DNA of 64,000 bases from an uncultured Saprospiraceae bacterium (GCA_937959115.1 CALGAW010000035.1:186001-250000); one strand, 5' to 3'. Counted from the first letter of the stretch, positions 27,477 to 37,540 are shown. Numbers and translations are program-made. Notes: generated by a model from the letters alone, not told the origin.

Positions 27477-29258
27477 ATGCGTGCATTCGTTCTTATCTTC
27501 CAATTTATGCTTACTATTGCGAGCTTTGCTCAAAATAGCATCGCTCTGCATATTGTACCCATCGATCAAGACACAACGTTGTTAAAGAAGTATGCAAAAC
27601 CCCAACAGCAAGTAACCGATTCTACACAAGCAAGGAGAGCATTGGAGGAGGTGTTGATTACCCTTAGAAATAATGCCTATCTAGCTGCTTCCGTTGACAG
27701 TATAGACATTCAAGATTCCATTCAGACCGCTTATTTGTTTATGGGTGCGCCTTATGAGTTAGGCTATTTGAAAAACGGTAATGTAGAACCGTTTTTTCTA
27801 GGTCAAACATCCTATAAGGAGCAATTTTTTAAGAATGAACCATTTCATTACAAACAGTTGGCAAACATTCAACAACAATTACTAAATGCAGCTGAAAACA
27901 ATGGATATCCGTTTGCAGCTGTACGGTTGGACAGCCTAATAGTCGTCAATGAAACGGTGTATGCTCAACTGCATATGGACAAGAACAACCTCATTTTGTT
28001 TGATGATATCAATATTGAAGGTGGAGCGAAAATAAATCCAAAGTTTCTCAGTAGTTACCTTCATGTGAACAAGGATGAACCATATAATGAAGAAAGGATC
28101 AAAAAAATTAGCTCTAGGATCAAAGGGACAGGGTATTTAATTGAAAAGAAATCCCCCTATATCATTTTCGAAAATGATAAAGCAAATGTAAATCTGTTTT
28201 TAGAGAACAAGAAATCAAGTCGGTTTGATTTGCTCCTTGGATTTTTGCCAAAGAATAACGAGACAGGCAAGCTAATGTTAACGGGAAGCGCGAAGATCGA
28301 CCTTCAAAATCCTTTTGGAACGGGCAAGGAGATTTACTTTGCTTGGGAACAATTGCGCCCGCTTACACAGCGATTAGACGTTCATTTTCTATATCCGTAT
28401 GTGCTGAATTTACCCTTTGGTGTAAATGTGGATTTTGATCTCTATAAACGGGACACTGCCTACCTAGATCTTAACAGTAACTTCGGAGTTCAATACCATT
28501 TTGAAGGAAGAAATTATCTAGAAGCCTTTTGGGAGGTCAAGCAAACGAATATTCTCTATTATAACATTACACAAATCAAAAATACTAGGAGCCTTCCCGT
28601 AAATCTAGATACCCGACACTCGCTTTTTGGTCTTGAATACAATTATGAAAAGTTGGATTACCGCTTCAATCCTCGAAAAGGATTTGACATTAATTTGCGA
28701 GGTGGTGCTGGTGTTAAACGTATTGAAAAGAATACAAAAATTGTTAGCATTGAAGATGAAGCCGACCCAGGGTTCAACTATGAACAGTTATATGATTCAC
28801 TGAATTTGCGTTCCTACCAGTTCCAGATTGATACAGATATCGCCTATTTCCAACCTGTTACCAAGCGCACTACCTTAAAGACTTCCCTGAAAACAGGTGT
28901 TTTGATTGCAGAAGAAGACTTGTTTCTAAATGAATTGTATCGCATTGGTGGACATCAGCTTTTACGCGGGTTTGACGAGGAATCTGTCTTCGCATCCTTG
29001 TATACTGTCTTAACGACGGAATTCCGATTTCTGATTGCACAAAACTCTTTCCTCTATGGGTTTGGGGATTTTGGTTACCTACAAAACAAAAGTGTCGTGA
29101 ACAATTATGAAGATTGGCCACTTGGGTTTGGAGTAGGGATGACCTTTGAAACGAGTGCTGGTGTTTTTGGAATCTCATATGCACTAGGCCGACAGCTTTC
29201 TAATCCAATTGATTTTGGTTCAGGAAAAATACATTTTGGTTATATCAACCGGTTTTAA
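27477..29258 (+). CDS. Omp85/BamA-superfamily outer-membrane protein
   Basis: The 593-residue exported protein has a signal peptide ending SFAQ, about 250 residues that contain POTRA-like alpha/beta units ('LLNAAENNGYPFAAVRLDSL', 'LHVNKDEPYNEERI'), and a C-terminal beta barrel. The barrel shows the conserved L6-type motif 'GGHQLLRGFDEESVF' and ends with 'HFGYINRF' (terminal Phe). It is shorter than BamA (about 800 residues) and resembles TamA-like or orphan surface-antigen (D15) proteins. The client is unknown; it seems to be transcribed alone. Confidence 0.85.
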   Translation: MRAFVLIFQFMLTIASFAQNSIALHIVPIDQDTTLLKKYAKPQQQVTDSTQARRALEEVLITLRNNAYLAASVDSIDIQDSIQTAYLFMGAPYELGYLKNGNVEPFFLGQTSYKEQFFKNEPFHYKQLANIQQQLLNAAENNGYPFAAVRLDSLIVVNETVYAQLHMDKNNLILFDDINIEGGAKINPKFLSSYLHVNKDEPYNEERIKKISSRIKGTGYLIEKKSPYIIFENDKANVNLFLENKKSSRFDLLLGFLPKNNETGKLMLTGSAKIDLQNPFGTGKEIYFAWEQLRPLTQRLDVHFLYPYVLNLPFGVNVDFDLYKRDTAYLDLNSNFGVQYHFEGRNYLEAFWEVKQTNILYYNITQIKNTRSLPVNLDTRHSLFGLEYNYEKLDYRFNPRKGFDINLRGGAGVKRIEKNTKIVSIEDEADPGFNYEQLYDSLNLRSYQFQIDTDIAYFQPVTKRTTLKTSLKTGVLIAEEDLFLNELYRIGGHQLLRGFDEESVFASLYTVLTTEFRFLIAQNSFLYGFGDFGYLQNKSVVNNYEDWPLGFGVGMTFETSAGVFGISYALGRQLSNPIDFGSGKIHFGYINRF

Positions 29259-29452
29259 CAACTGTTAACATTGCTTCACACCAAACATCCATTCAATTTG
29301 GTTTTAAAGGATGCTATGAGGCATGGTATACAAGCATCTAAAGCATATATGTAAGTTTTTGTTTAGGGTATGATTTCCAATTCAAATTGAATCTTAATGA
29401 TGCATTTTACGTAGATATATTGTAACTTTAGAATTCAACTAAAACGTCTTTT

Positions 29453-30343
29453 ATGAAAAAGTTGCTCTTATTACTAAGTTTAGGAAGTTTATTTATTGTA
29501 AACAACCTCTTTGCACAAGTTACAGGACATGTGTCTATTGAGAATGTAAGTGTTACAGGCACAGATGTGTTTTTTGACGTTTATTTGAATGAAACCGCTG
29601 GTAGCACTGGTCCTATCTATCTAGGGAATGCAGATTTTTACATTTTCTATGACCCCGCAGCGTTTAATAACCCTTTGGTTTCTGTAGAGCTTGATCCGAA
29701 TCCACCAAATGGATTACAAGGGGGATATTGCAGTTTTTTGCCCACGAACACAGGAGGGACGAATGGAGACTTTTGCCGATTTCTTTACAACACCAATCAG
29801 TCAACCACATTTGTTGGAAATAACCAAATAGCAATAAACCTAAACGGTCCATCACCTGGCACCCAAACAGCATTTCTAGATAATATGGCGTTGATCGATA
29901 CTCAGCTATCTACTCATCGGTTGGGTACGTACAAGATAACGGGGTACAACAATACTCCTTTTAATTTGATTTGGGATACCTCAATGGGGTTCAAAACTCA
30001 AGTATTTACCTTGGAAGACACTGCCCCGTTTTTCTCCTCTGAGGTCGTTCTAACACATACCGACTCTCCATTAATTGGAACGTCTTCAAACGAAGAAACA
30101 GCAATTACTTTTGGGTACTCAGTTTTTCCAAATCCTACTAACCAGTATCTTACGATTGAAGTAGAAGGGACACAAGAATCAGAATTTCGTTTGTTCGACG
30201 TGAACGGAAGATTGTTGAATACAGGACTCTTTACTGGTAGGACTGTCCTAGAAACTGCTGCATTGCCTTCAGGTGCTTACTTCTTAAAACTGTCTAACGC
30301 CGAAAATGAGTTTGCTGTAGAAAAGGTGATCGTTACAAGATAA
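29453..30343 (+). CDS. Exported protein with T9SS type A sorting domain
   Basis: The 296-residue protein has a signal peptide (about residues 1-21, ending LFAQ), a roughly 180-residue beta-rich domain with 'VFFDVYLNETAGS' and 'GNADFYIFYDPAAF', and an approximately 75-residue C-terminal sorting domain. The sorting domain runs 'SVFPNPTNQYLTIEV', 'FRLFDVNGRLL', 'LPSGAYFLKL' and ends 'VIVTR' with a final basic residue. The N-terminal domain recalls cohesin-like beta sandwiches. It should be secreted by the T9SS and then anchored or released. No active site is visible. Confidence 0.87.
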   Translation: MKKLLLLLSLGSLFIVNNLFAQVTGHVSIENVSVTGTDVFFDVYLNETAGSTGPIYLGNADFYIFYDPAAFNNPLVSVELDPNPPNGLQGGYCSFLPTNTGGTNGDFCRFLYNTNQSTTFVGNNQIAINLNGPSPGTQTAFLDNMALIDTQLSTHRLGTYKITGYNNTPFNLIWDTSMGFKTQVFTLEDTAPFFSSEVVLTHTDSPLIGTSSNEETAITFGYSVFPNPTNQYLTIEVEGTQESEFRLFDVNGRLLNTGLFTGRTVLETAALPSGAYFLKLSNAENEFAVEKVIVTR

Positions 30344-30397
30344 GGACTTGTAACTTCTTAATAATCGAACGGAGGTTAATAACAACGCTGGTTTCAT

Positions 30398-31450
30398 TTA
30401 AAAGATTTCAACCCGTTCTTCTGGTATTGGTTGTTTGATGTATTGCTTGAAGTCATAAAGCAATCCTTTTCCTAATTCAGCAGACGCATACCAGTTTTTT
30501 ATTCGTATTGCATCTCTTTGAAAGAACGTTTTAAAATCTTTTCTGTTGGGTATGGCCTTCGTTGGTAGTGCTTCTACAAATGCTTTAGTAGGATGTAGGA
30601 GTACCAGTCGATCCATCCATTCTCTAGGAGCGTTCCGCCAAGGAAAATGCTTGTCAAACCAACCAGGAACAATCCTGCTTTGATAGTGGGTATATAGAAT
30701 AATCCCATCCTCCAATTTCCAAGGAACACCAAAATGGTAATCAGTCAATGCACCATCCCAGTGCTTGTGACCGTCTCCTGTAATACCGACTTGTGGGTTC
30801 ATAACTGTCGGAATAGCTCCTGAAGCGGTGATGGCAGATAACGCATTTTCTCTTGTAAGAGCGTTAAATCGAGTCGTTGTGATAACATCTCGATCCAAGT
30901 CAATTGGAGGTTTCCCTTGGGTAGAGAAGATATTCCGTTCAATGCATCTGTTTAACCGCTTTCTAGAGATAAAGTTTTGTAAAAACACGTTAGCAAATTG
31001 CCGTTTTGTCTTTTCAGGAATCACTTCAAATAGGGTTCTGTTTGTCACCACGCTTAGATTCCTATTGGTATTGTTGAGGATTGCCTCCGTTCCATCCTTT
31101 CCTAGGAGCGCAGCGATGATCCCTTTACAGGTATCTGATACCTCTTGTTGCGTTGGTATCTGTGGATAGGTTTGCTCGATATATTCTTTTAGCAAACGAT
31201 CAAACGCAGGACCAGGATCGGGTTGAGCAGCGCAAGCCATTTGCCAAGCACCTGCTGACGAACCAATGAGCTCTAAAGGATGATCTTTTGGAAACCATTG
31301 GGCGTGCAGAAAACGATTGAGGTGATACAATACAATCCATTTTGGCCCACTGGCAGCGGAAGGTAGCACTCGGACATCTGTAGGGTTAAGCCCTCTTTCT
31401 AATAGAATGCGGCGTGCTGTTGCTCCAGCTTTAATGGCAAGATGTTCCAT
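30398..31450 (-). CDS. Patatin-like phospholipase family protein
   Basis: The 350-residue cytoplasmic protein has the patatin Ser-Asp dyad motifs: the nucleophile elbow 'LIGSSAGAW' near residue 65 and 'HWDGALTDYHFG' near residue 235. The start 'AGATARRILLERGLNPTDVR', followed by 'LPSAASGPKW' (oxyanion region), is like that of a subgroup of bacterial patatins. It lacks a signal peptide. The reaction would be acyl-ester hydrolysis; the lipid substrate is not known. It is convergent with the T9SS cargo gene. Confidence 0.85.
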   Translation of the reverse strand: MEHLAIKAGATARRILLERGLNPTDVRVLPSAASGPKWIVLYHLNRFLHAQWFPKDHPLELIGSSAGAWQMACAAQPDPGPAFDRLLKEYIEQTYPQIPTQQEVSDTCKGIIAALLGKDGTEAILNNTNRNLSVVTNRTLFEVIPEKTKRQFANVFLQNFISRKRLNRCIERNIFSTQGKPPIDLDRDVITTTRFNALTRENALSAITASGAIPTVMNPQVGITGDGHKHWDGALTDYHFGVPWKLEDGIILYTHYQSRIVPGWFDKHFPWRNAPREWMDRLVLLHPTKAFVEALPTKAIPNRKDFKTFFQRDAIRIKNWYASAELGKGLLYDFKQYIKQPIPEERVEIF

Positions 31451-31518
31451 TCAGTTAAGGTAGTATAATAATGGTTAATTATGAATGGTTAATGCTTAAT
31501 TATTTTATTCTAGCTCAA

Positions 31519-31554
31519 TAAAAAAGCGCCATTACCTAAATTGATAATGACGCT
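31519..31554 (-). terminator. Rho-independent terminator after the GIN-domain gene
   Basis: On the minus strand AGCGTCATTA pairs with TAATGGCGCT (one G-U pair) and is followed by TTTTTTATT. It lies 44 bp after the stop at 31598. Confidence 0.85.
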
Positions 31555-31597
31555 GTTCTAAATCACAAATCCGATCTTCTTCTACAGACTCAAAATA

Positions 31598-32440
31598 TTA
31601 CATCTTTATTACTCTACAAGGGCCCGCTAGTCGTTTACTGATCATTTCAGGAGCTCCTTTATAACGAACCTTGCAGACACCACTTCCAACCACTTCCAGC
31701 ACATTGTTCACTTGGACATGAGCACTTCCAGCACCTGTTATTTGAATTTCTACCCGTTCCGCTTCTAGATCTGCTGCTCTCAACTTTGAAGCACCAGTCT
31801 GACGACATTCTAGTACTTTTGTATTGCCGCTAAGGATAGTAGTCACTGCTCCAGAATGGTTTAGCTCAATGCAATCAGCATCCAATTCTAAATTAATTTT
31901 TGAGGCGCCAGTTCCTTTGATTTCCAAGCATTCAACCTTAATTGTTCCGTCTGATTGAACATAGTTGCTTCCACTTACTTTTAGGCTTTCCAGATTAGGC
32001 ATTGTTACATAGACAGTTCCACGAGAAAAGTGATCAAACGGTGTTGACATGCCGATCCTAAGTGTTTTGCCAGCTGCATGATAGATTGGATTACGGAGGG
32101 TTCCATGTTCTATAGCCACGGTATGTTTATCTCCTTGTTTGATATGTACACGATAATTCCCAGTGACGTGAATACGCGTAAACGGTCTCACTGTTCTAGG
32201 TTCCTCACTAAATGGTGCGTACTCCTCTTCAAAGACGGAGTCCTCCTCTTCTGTTTGCTGTTGATCAGTAGCGGTTTGCAGGTCGAGACTGTCAGCAGAA
32301 GAGCGGTTTGGAGTGTCAGCTTGCTCTTGTTTTGTTTGGGGAGCTGTTGGTTCTTTTGTCGTATCCGCTTGTGCATTGAGATTGTTAAGGAGGAAGAGCC
32401 CAAAGCAGAAAACAGATAAGCAGTATAATTTTTTTGACAT
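31598..32440 (-). CDS. Exported GIN-domain (DUF2807) protein
   Basis: From the ATG at 32440 the product has 280 residues. It has a signal peptide ending LNAQA, a 65-residue acidic low-complexity linker rich in Thr/Gln/Glu, and then a DUF2807 'putative auto-transporter adhesin head GIN domain' beta helix (about residues 90-280). The beta helix starts 'RPFTRIHVTGNYRVHIKQGD' and has repeated 'SGSNYV', 'KGTGASKI', 'TGASKL' and 'TGAGSAHV' turns. The domain is common in Bacteroidota; its function is uncertain. An in-frame ATG at 32467 would add nine residues and is less likely. Confidence 0.85.
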   Translation of the reverse strand: MSKKLYCLSVFCFGLFLLNNLNAQADTTKEPTAPQTKQEQADTPNRSSADSLDLQTATDQQQTEEEDSVFEEEYAPFSEEPRTVRPFTRIHVTGNYRVHIKQGDKHTVAIEHGTLRNPIYHAAGKTLRIGMSTPFDHFSRGTVYVTMPNLESLKVSGSNYVQSDGTIKVECLEIKGTGASKINLELDADCIELNHSGAVTTILSGNTKVLECRQTGASKLRAADLEAERVEIQITGAGSAHVQVNNVLEVVGSGVCKVRYKGAPEMISKRLAGPCRVIKM

Positions 32441-32697
32441 AATAATTGGTATTTGAATGGTACGCAATGTTATTTATGTTTAAGAACAAGTGCTTTTTTC
32501 AAGGGTTGCATTTTGATTCTGATTAATTACTAATGGAATAAAAAGCTTGATTTGGAATGCTTAATTTTCCATTCAGATGGAGTCAAAACAAGTACTCCTT
32601 GATCTTTTTAACGTTCGTCGAGTTGCTTCTTGGATTTATCGTGATTATTCGAATTAGTAATCCAAATCAATCAGATTGATGTAAAACAATAATCATT

Positions 32698-32937
32698 ATG
32701 AGCTATTCAGCAAGTGCAGATACAATATTAAAGAATAATAGAATCTTAAGACAAAGAAGAAGTGATCCCTTTACTAAGGCTTACGAATCCTCTTCAAATA
32801 GACAGATAAGCAAGGAGCAAAATCTTGTTAGAATGAACAAAGCTGATTCAATTAAAACACGAAAGATTGCTATGAATCTCCTGCTTTACTTTGTCGTATT
32901 TTCACTTGTTACAATGTGTGTTTTTGGATTATCCTGA
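32698..32937 (+). CDS. Small tail-anchored membrane protein (hypothetical)
   Basis: The 79-residue frame has a basic, Ser/Asn/Arg-rich N-terminal half ('NRILRQRRSDPFTKAYESS') and one C-terminal membrane helix (about residues 58-78) with no residues after it, which is the pattern of a tail-anchored protein. I do not recognise a family. The ATG and the low-complexity but protein-like composition support it moderately. No neighbour suggests a function. Confidence 0.5.
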   Translation: MSYSASADTILKNNRILRQRRSDPFTKAYESSSNRQISKEQNLVRMNKADSIKTRKIAMNLLLYFVVFSLVTMCVFGLS

Positions 32938-33084
32938 TTACTTAAAAGTGAACTGGGAAATAAGTCTTAAAGCTTAGGCGGTACATGAATTGAGCTTGAA
33001 CAGCCCTCTGAGGTCCCTTAATAAACTGAAAACGAACAGGTGTTGAAAAACGTTCAGGTTGGTGTGCGTTACCAGCGTTTTCTG

Positions 33085-33546
33085 TTAGCCTCTAGTCATA
33101 AATTTGTCTAAAGATTTGCCTGTTCCCTTCTGGAGGACACGTTTCATAGCTGGTGTCCAGCCGATGAGGTAGCCTTTGAACCCAAATGCCATACTAGTCC
33201 ATTTCCAGAGGTTAAAATCATCGGTATGTTTAACGATTTTTCCATTTTCTAACACCATGGTCGCATTGATTTTGTTGTGTACCTTACGATTTGTTTGGCT
33301 AAATAGGTACTTGGCTTCCCAAGTTGCTTTTCCATGCGTTTCAGTTTCTTCCAGTACGTTGTAGGAGACTTCAATTTCCCCTTCTTTTTTGCCGGATAGT
33401 AACATGCGCCACATCGCTTTTGCGCGGTCTCCTTCTAGAGTCCCGAATGCAGGATCAGTGAAGACTACATTGTCAGCATAACATTCAACCATGCCTTCTG
33501 CGTCTCCTTTGCTGAATGCTGAATAGAATTTTTCAATGGTGTTCAT
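33085..33546 (-). CDS. SnoaL/NTF2-like domain protein
   Basis: From the ATG at 33546 the 153-residue product is a single NTF2-like alpha+beta barrel: 'IEKFYSAFSKGDAEGMVECYADNVVFTDPAFG', followed by 'EATWEAKYLFSQTNRKVHN'-type strands and 'KHTDDFNLWKW'. Such proteins serve as small-molecule isomerases, hydratases or binding scaffolds, and this one cannot be assigned. The frame is open 11 codons upstream, but the conserved start is at 33546. It lies 48 bp after aroF on the same strand and could be reached by read-through from the trp operon. Confidence 0.82.
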   Translation of the reverse strand: MNTIEKFYSAFSKGDAEGMVECYADNVVFTDPAFGTLEGDRAKAMWRMLLSGKKEGEIEVSYNVLEETETHGKATWEAKYLFSQTNRKVHNKINATMVLENGKIVKHTDDFNLWKWTSMAFGFKGYLIGWTPAMKRVLQKGTGKSLDKFMTRG

Positions 33547-33594
33547 CGTAAATTTTTTATAAAGGTAATAAAACCTCAACTTATCGTATTTTTC

Positions 33595-34605
33595 TTAAAA
33601 ACTCTTCCGCAATGCGACAGTTGCCCGTATCTTTCGAATCAGTTCGTCAGACTCTGCAAAATTTAGGGTTTGTTGCCCATCAGAAAATGCCTTTTCAGGC
33701 ACAGCATGTGATTCATAGATCACGCCATCTGCTCCAGCCATCACTGCTGCTAAGGCCATCGGCTCTACGTAAGCACGCAGTCCAATGCCGTGGGACGGAT
33801 CAGCAATGACGGGCAAGTGCGTCTTCTCTTTCAAGATTGGAATGGCATTCAGATCAAAGGTGTTGCGATACGCCGTTTCATAAGAGCGAATTCCGCGTTC
33901 ACACAACAACAGCTTCTCGTTGCCGCCAGAAAACACATATTCAGCACATTGTAGTAATTCATCAAGCGAACCGCTGATCCCACGCTTGAGCATAACCGGC
34001 TTGTCCACCTCACCAAGGGCATCTAGTAAATTGAAATTCTGTGAATTCCTTGCTCCCACTTGTAAGATGTCTGCATATTTACACAAATCTTCAATCTGTG
34101 AGGATTGCATGACTTCAGTGATGATTTTAATCCCAAATTCTTGTGCATGCTGATACCAGATTTTCAGTCCTTCTACTCCTAATCCTCTAAACGCATAAGG
34201 CGAGCTCCTAGGTTTATAAACACCACCCCGCATGATCTGTACACCGTTGTCTTTTAAGTGTTGGAGCACCGAGACGATCTGTTCTTCTGATTCGATGGAG
34301 CAGGGACCTGACATAATTGCAAAGTCGCCTTCACAAATTTTCACGCCATCCCCTAAGTTGATTGAAGTTGGACGAACCTTCCATTTTCTAGAAACCAGCT
34401 TGTATCCATCAGAGACTCGGTGAATATCCGACACGCCGTCCAGTCCTCCTAATTCACGAATATCGATGTCTGATTTTCCGATGCCAATCAAGTATTCTCC
34501 TTCTTGGGTAATCACATTCGTCGTTTTGTAGCCAAGGCTATTGACTTTTTGCTGAATGCTTTCTTTCTGTTTTGGCGCGATGCCTGGTTGTAGTTGAATG
34601 ATCAT
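33595..34605 (-). CDS. aroF: 3-deoxy-7-phosphoheptulonate (DAHP) synthase, last gene of the trp operon
   Basis: The enzyme condenses PEP and erythrose 4-phosphate to DAHP, the first step of the shikimate pathway. The 336-residue length and layout match the Thermotoga-type class: an N-terminal ferredoxin-like regulatory domain (about residues 1-70), then a KDPG/Kdo8PS-like barrel with 'MSGPCSIES', 'RGGVYKPRSSPYAFRGLG', 'QVGARNSQNF', 'LLCERGIRSY' and 'PVIADPSHGIG'. It follows trpA after a 193-bp gap that holds a dead PIN-domain gene. Its place in the operon lets Trp limitation raise chorismate supply together with the Trp branch. Confidence 0.95.
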   Translation of the reverse strand: MIIQLQPGIAPKQKESIQQKVNSLGYKTTNVITQEGEYLIGIGKSDIDIRELGGLDGVSDIHRVSDGYKLVSRKWKVRPTSINLGDGVKICEGDFAIMSGPCSIESEEQIVSVLQHLKDNGVQIMRGGVYKPRSSPYAFRGLGVEGLKIWYQHAQEFGIKIITEVMQSSQIEDLCKYADILQVGARNSQNFNLLDALGEVDKPVMLKRGISGSLDELLQCAEYVFSGGNEKLLLCERGIRSYETAYRNTFDLNAIPILKEKTHLPVIADPSHGIGLRAYVEPMALAAVMAGADGVIYESHAVPEKAFSDGQQTLNFAESDELIRKIRATVALRKSF

Positions 34606-34607
34606 TT

Positions 34608-34796
34608 TCAGTTTTCGATTTGTTCTTCTGCTATTTCAGAAAAATGCTTTGTGTTATTGGTAATAAGTTCCTATTCATTTTTGATCGCTATTCCTGCGAT
34701 TAAGGTATTGGCAACACCAATTGTACTTCCTTTTCTTTAAGTATTTCCATATATTTTAGCTGAAATCCTTATTGATGCTTGGTCTAAGTGTAAACG
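34608..34796 (-). pseudogene. Remnant of a VapC-like PIN-domain toxin
   Basis: Between trpA and aroF one minus-strand frame reads like the C-terminal third of a VapC ribonuclease toxin: a 'LDQASIRISAKIYGN' helix, then 'GSTIGVANTLIAGIAIKNE', then 'ELITNNTKHFSEI' and a natural stop at 34608. It is broken by TAA before the RKGSTIG segment and by TAG after IAIKNE, and its N-terminus is missing. In live VapCs the 'IGxxDxLIA' motif holds an acidic metal ligand; here the aligned residue is Asn, another sign of decay. No antitoxin gene is visible next to it. Confidence 0.75.
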
Positions 34797-34798
34797 AT

Positions 34799-35602
34799 CT
34801 AAGTTCCTATAATTCCCTTCACAAACCCTCCAATATTTTCCTTCAGATTTCCTTCCACCTCAAGTGCTCGAATAAATGCACTTCCAATGATCGCTCCATT
34901 TGCGAACTTACAAGCAGTGCCAAAGGACTGAGCATCAGAGATCCCAAAGCCAATAATTCTTGGGTTATTCAAGGAAAGCGTATTCATCCGTTCAAAATAG
35001 GCTAGTTGCTCCTTGGATACACCTTGTGCCTTTCCTGTAATGCTGTTGCTTGATACCATGTAAATAAATCCGTCTGTCTGCTCATCAATGTACTGGATCC
35101 GCTCCTTTGATGTCTGAGGAGTCACAAGTAGGACGTTTGATAGTTGAAAGGCATCCATGATTGGTTTATAGAATTCAGTGTATTCTACGACAGGCAAATC
35201 AGGGATAATCAATCCGTCTATTCCAATCTCGGCAGCTTGTTTGCAGAAGGCTTCTACCCCATACTGCATCACTGGGTTCAAATAGCCCATTAGTAGGAGA
35301 GGAATGCTAACAGTCTTTCTGATATCCTTTAGTTGTTCGAATAAGAGTTGTAGTGTCATTCCATTGTCTAGCGCTACTTTGTTGCTTTTCTGAATGGTTT
35401 CTCCGTCTGCCACTGGATCTGAAAATGGGATACCGATCTCTACCATGTTTACACCGCTTTCTTCTAAGGTTTGTAGGATGAGCGGTAAGTCATTTAGATT
35501 TGGGAATCCCGCGGTACAGAAGATGGAAAGTACGCCGTTCTTCTTTTGTTTGAAGAGTTCGGTGATTCGGTTGTCTAATTGCTTTTTTATTGTTGTTTTC
35601 AT
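34799..35602 (-). CDS. trpA: Tryptophan synthase alpha subunit
   Basis: TrpA cleaves indole-3-glycerol phosphate to indole and glyceraldehyde 3-phosphate, and indole is channelled to TrpB. The 267-residue TIM barrel has 'VEIGIPFSDPVADGETIQ', which contains the catalytic Glu and Asp. It also has 'LLLMGYLNPVMQYG', 'GLIIPDLPVVE' and the phosphate-binding 'GFGISDAQSF'. It is separated from trpB by 105 bp. Confidence 0.97.
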   Translation of the reverse strand: MKTTIKKQLDNRITELFKQKKNGVLSIFCTAGFPNLNDLPLILQTLEESGVNMVEIGIPFSDPVADGETIQKSNKVALDNGMTLQLLFEQLKDIRKTVSIPLLLMGYLNPVMQYGVEAFCKQAAEIGIDGLIIPDLPVVEYTEFYKPIMDAFQLSNVLLVTPQTSKERIQYIDEQTDGFIYMVSSNSITGKAQGVSKEQLAYFERMNTLSLNNPRIIGFGISDAQSFGTACKFANGAIIGSAFIRALEVEGNLKENIGGFVKGIIGT

Positions 35603-35707
35603 AAATGAAATATCTTTTATCTATGTCGTCGTTCGTTTATTGCGCAATGAACGTAGGTTTCGTACTTACTGCATTTGATCGGTTATATTTGTTCCCATAA
35701 TTGAACA

Positions 35708-36886
35708 TTAACCACAATACGTTATATAAGTTGCTAAATCTTTGTCTCCTCTTCCTGATAGATTAATTACCACCACTGCATCCTTGTCAAACGTGATCTT
35801 CTCTAGCACTGCCAAGGCATGCGCTGACTCTATTGCTGGAATGATTCCTTCCAGTTTACACAACTGCAGACCTGCTTCCATTGCTTCCTTATCAGTAATT
35901 GGGTGAAAGACTGCGCGCCTAGTTTCGTGTAGATGCGCGTGTACTGGTCCGATGCCAGGATAATCGAGTCCTGCTGAGATGGAGTAGGGCTCGACCACTT
36001 GTCCGTCGGGTGTTTGCATGAGTAGGGTTTTACTGCCGTGTAATACGCCAGCTTTTCCTAGGATGGTGGTCGCTGCGGATTCACCTGATGAAATACCGTG
36101 GCCTGCGGCTTCTGCTCCAATTAGTTGAACAGATGGATCATTTAGATAATGGTAAAACGCGCCCATGGCATTGCTTCCACCGCCTACACAAGCAATAATG
36201 CAAGTCGGCAACTCATCACCAGTTTGCTCTTCTAGCTGCCAACGCATCTCTTCACTGATGACGGACTGGAATCTTGCGACCATATCAGGATAAGGGTGTG
36301 GACCCACCACTGAGCCAATGATGTAATGCGTGTCGGTTGGGTTGTTAATCCAATGGCGCATGGCTTCATTGGTGGCATCTTTAAGGGTTTGGCTGCCAGA
36401 GGTTGCAGGAACGACCTTAGCTCCTAGTAACTTCATACGCTCTACATTTGGCTTTTGCCGTTCGATGTCTATTGATCCCATGTACACAATGCAATCCATG
36501 CCCATGAGGGCGCAGACGGTGGCTGTGGCAACGCCATGTTGGCCAGCGCCAGTCTCTGCAATAATCTTTTGTTTTCCAAGGCGCTTTGCTAGGAGGATTT
36601 GCCCAAGTGTATTGTTTACTTTATGTGCACCAGTATGATTCAAATCTTCTCGTTTGAGGAATACGTTGGTGTCGTATTTTCTTGAGAGCCGTTCTGCTTT
36701 GTACAAGGGGGAAGGTCGTCCTACATAATCTTTTAATAGTTGCTGAAACTCTTGTTGGAAGCCAGGAGATTCCATTATTTCTAGGTAGTTTTGGCGTAAT
36801 TCTTCTACGTTTTGGTACAACATTTCTGGAATGTAAGCGCCACCAAAATTTCCATAATAGCCTCTTGAATTTACTTGATAGGTCAT
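35708..36886 (-). CDS. trpB: Tryptophan synthase beta subunit
   Basis: TrpB is the PLP enzyme that joins indole and serine to form tryptophan. The 392-residue protein has '[18 protein letters not shown]', '[12 protein letters not shown]' and the PLP lysine in '[13 protein letters not shown]'. It also has '[12 protein letters not shown]' and the phosphate cradle 'GGGSNAMG'. Its start codon overlaps the trpF stop by 4 bp (ATGA type), so translation is coupled. It is the standard TrpB1 type that pairs with TrpA. Confidence 0.97.
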   Translation of the reverse strand: MTYQVNSRGYYGNFGGAYIPEMLYQNVEELRQNYLEIMESPGFQQEFQQLLKDYVGRPSPLYKAERLSRKYDTNVFLKREDLNHTGAHKVNNTLGQILLAKRLGKQKIIAETGAGQHGVATATVCALMGMDCIVYMGSIDIERQKPNVERMKLLGAKVVPATSGSQTLKDATNEAMRHWINNPTDTHYIIGSVVGPHPYPDMVARFQSVISEEMRWQLEEQTGDELPTCIIACVGGGSNAMGAFYHYLNDPSVQLIGAEAAGHGISSGESAATTILGKAGVLHGSKTLLMQTPDGQVVEPYSISAGLDYPGIGPVHAHLHETRRAVFHPITDKEAMEAGLQLCKLEGIIPAIESAHALAVLEKITFDKDAVVVINLSGRGDKDLATYITYCG

Positions 36887-37539
36887 AATTGAATCTTTTT
36901 TTGTTCCATTGCTTGTTTGAATGCTTCAATTGCTTGAATGTCCTTCAATCCTGGACTGATTTCAAACTGACTGTTAAGGTCAATTGCTTTGAATTTTGGG
37001 TGTTCGAATGTTTTGATTGCTTCTAGGCTTTCTGGTCCTATTCCTCCACTAAGAAAAAACGGCTTGTCTTGTGTATAGAAGTCTAATACCTCCCAATTAA
37101 AGGAAATGCCATTGCCGCCACGTTCTTTGCCTTTTGTGTCAAATAAATAGGAATCGGTACATTCGCCGAAAGGCAAAACAGACCGAATATCAAAAAATGC
37201 ACCTACTGAAAATACCTTTATAATTTCAACACCTAATTCCTTGATCTGATTGCAGAAACTAGGTGTCTCATCACCATGTAATTGCACAGCATTTAGTTGA
37301 TAACGGTCGACTTTTTCCTTGACGTAGGCGGGTGATGCATTTACAAAAACGCCCGTCTTTTTAATGGAGTCAGGGATTAGAGCGGTTAATTCAGGGTCAA
37401 AGTTTTCTCCTACGAAACGTTTTGATTTTACATAGAAAATAAACCCCATATACTGCGGTTGCAAAGCGGTAAGCGCCTTGATGTTTTGAGCATCCCGCAT
37501 CCCACAAACCTTTAATTCTATTTGTCTAGGCGTATTCAT
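36883..37539 (-). CDS. trpF: Phosphoribosylanthranilate isomerase
   Basis: TrpF performs the Amadori rearrangement of N-(5-phosphoribosyl)anthranilate to CdRP. The 218-residue barrel has the catalytic Cys in '[12 protein letters not shown]', then '[12 protein letters not shown]', '[12 protein letters not shown]' and the phosphate site '[10 protein letters not shown]'. It stands as a separate gene rather than fused to trpC as in enterics. It is 1 bp from trpC and overlaps trpB by 4 bp. Confidence 0.96.
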   Translation of the reverse strand: MNTPRQIELKVCGMRDAQNIKALTALQPQYMGFIFYVKSKRFVGENFDPELTALIPDSIKKTGVFVNASPAYVKEKVDRYQLNAVQLHGDETPSFCNQIKELGVEIIKVFSVGAFFDIRSVLPFGECTDSYLFDTKGKERGGNGISFNWEVLDFYTQDKPFFLSGGIGPESLEAIKTFEHPKFKAIDLNSQFEISPGLKDIQAIEAFKQAMEQKKIQL

Positions 37540-37540
37540 G

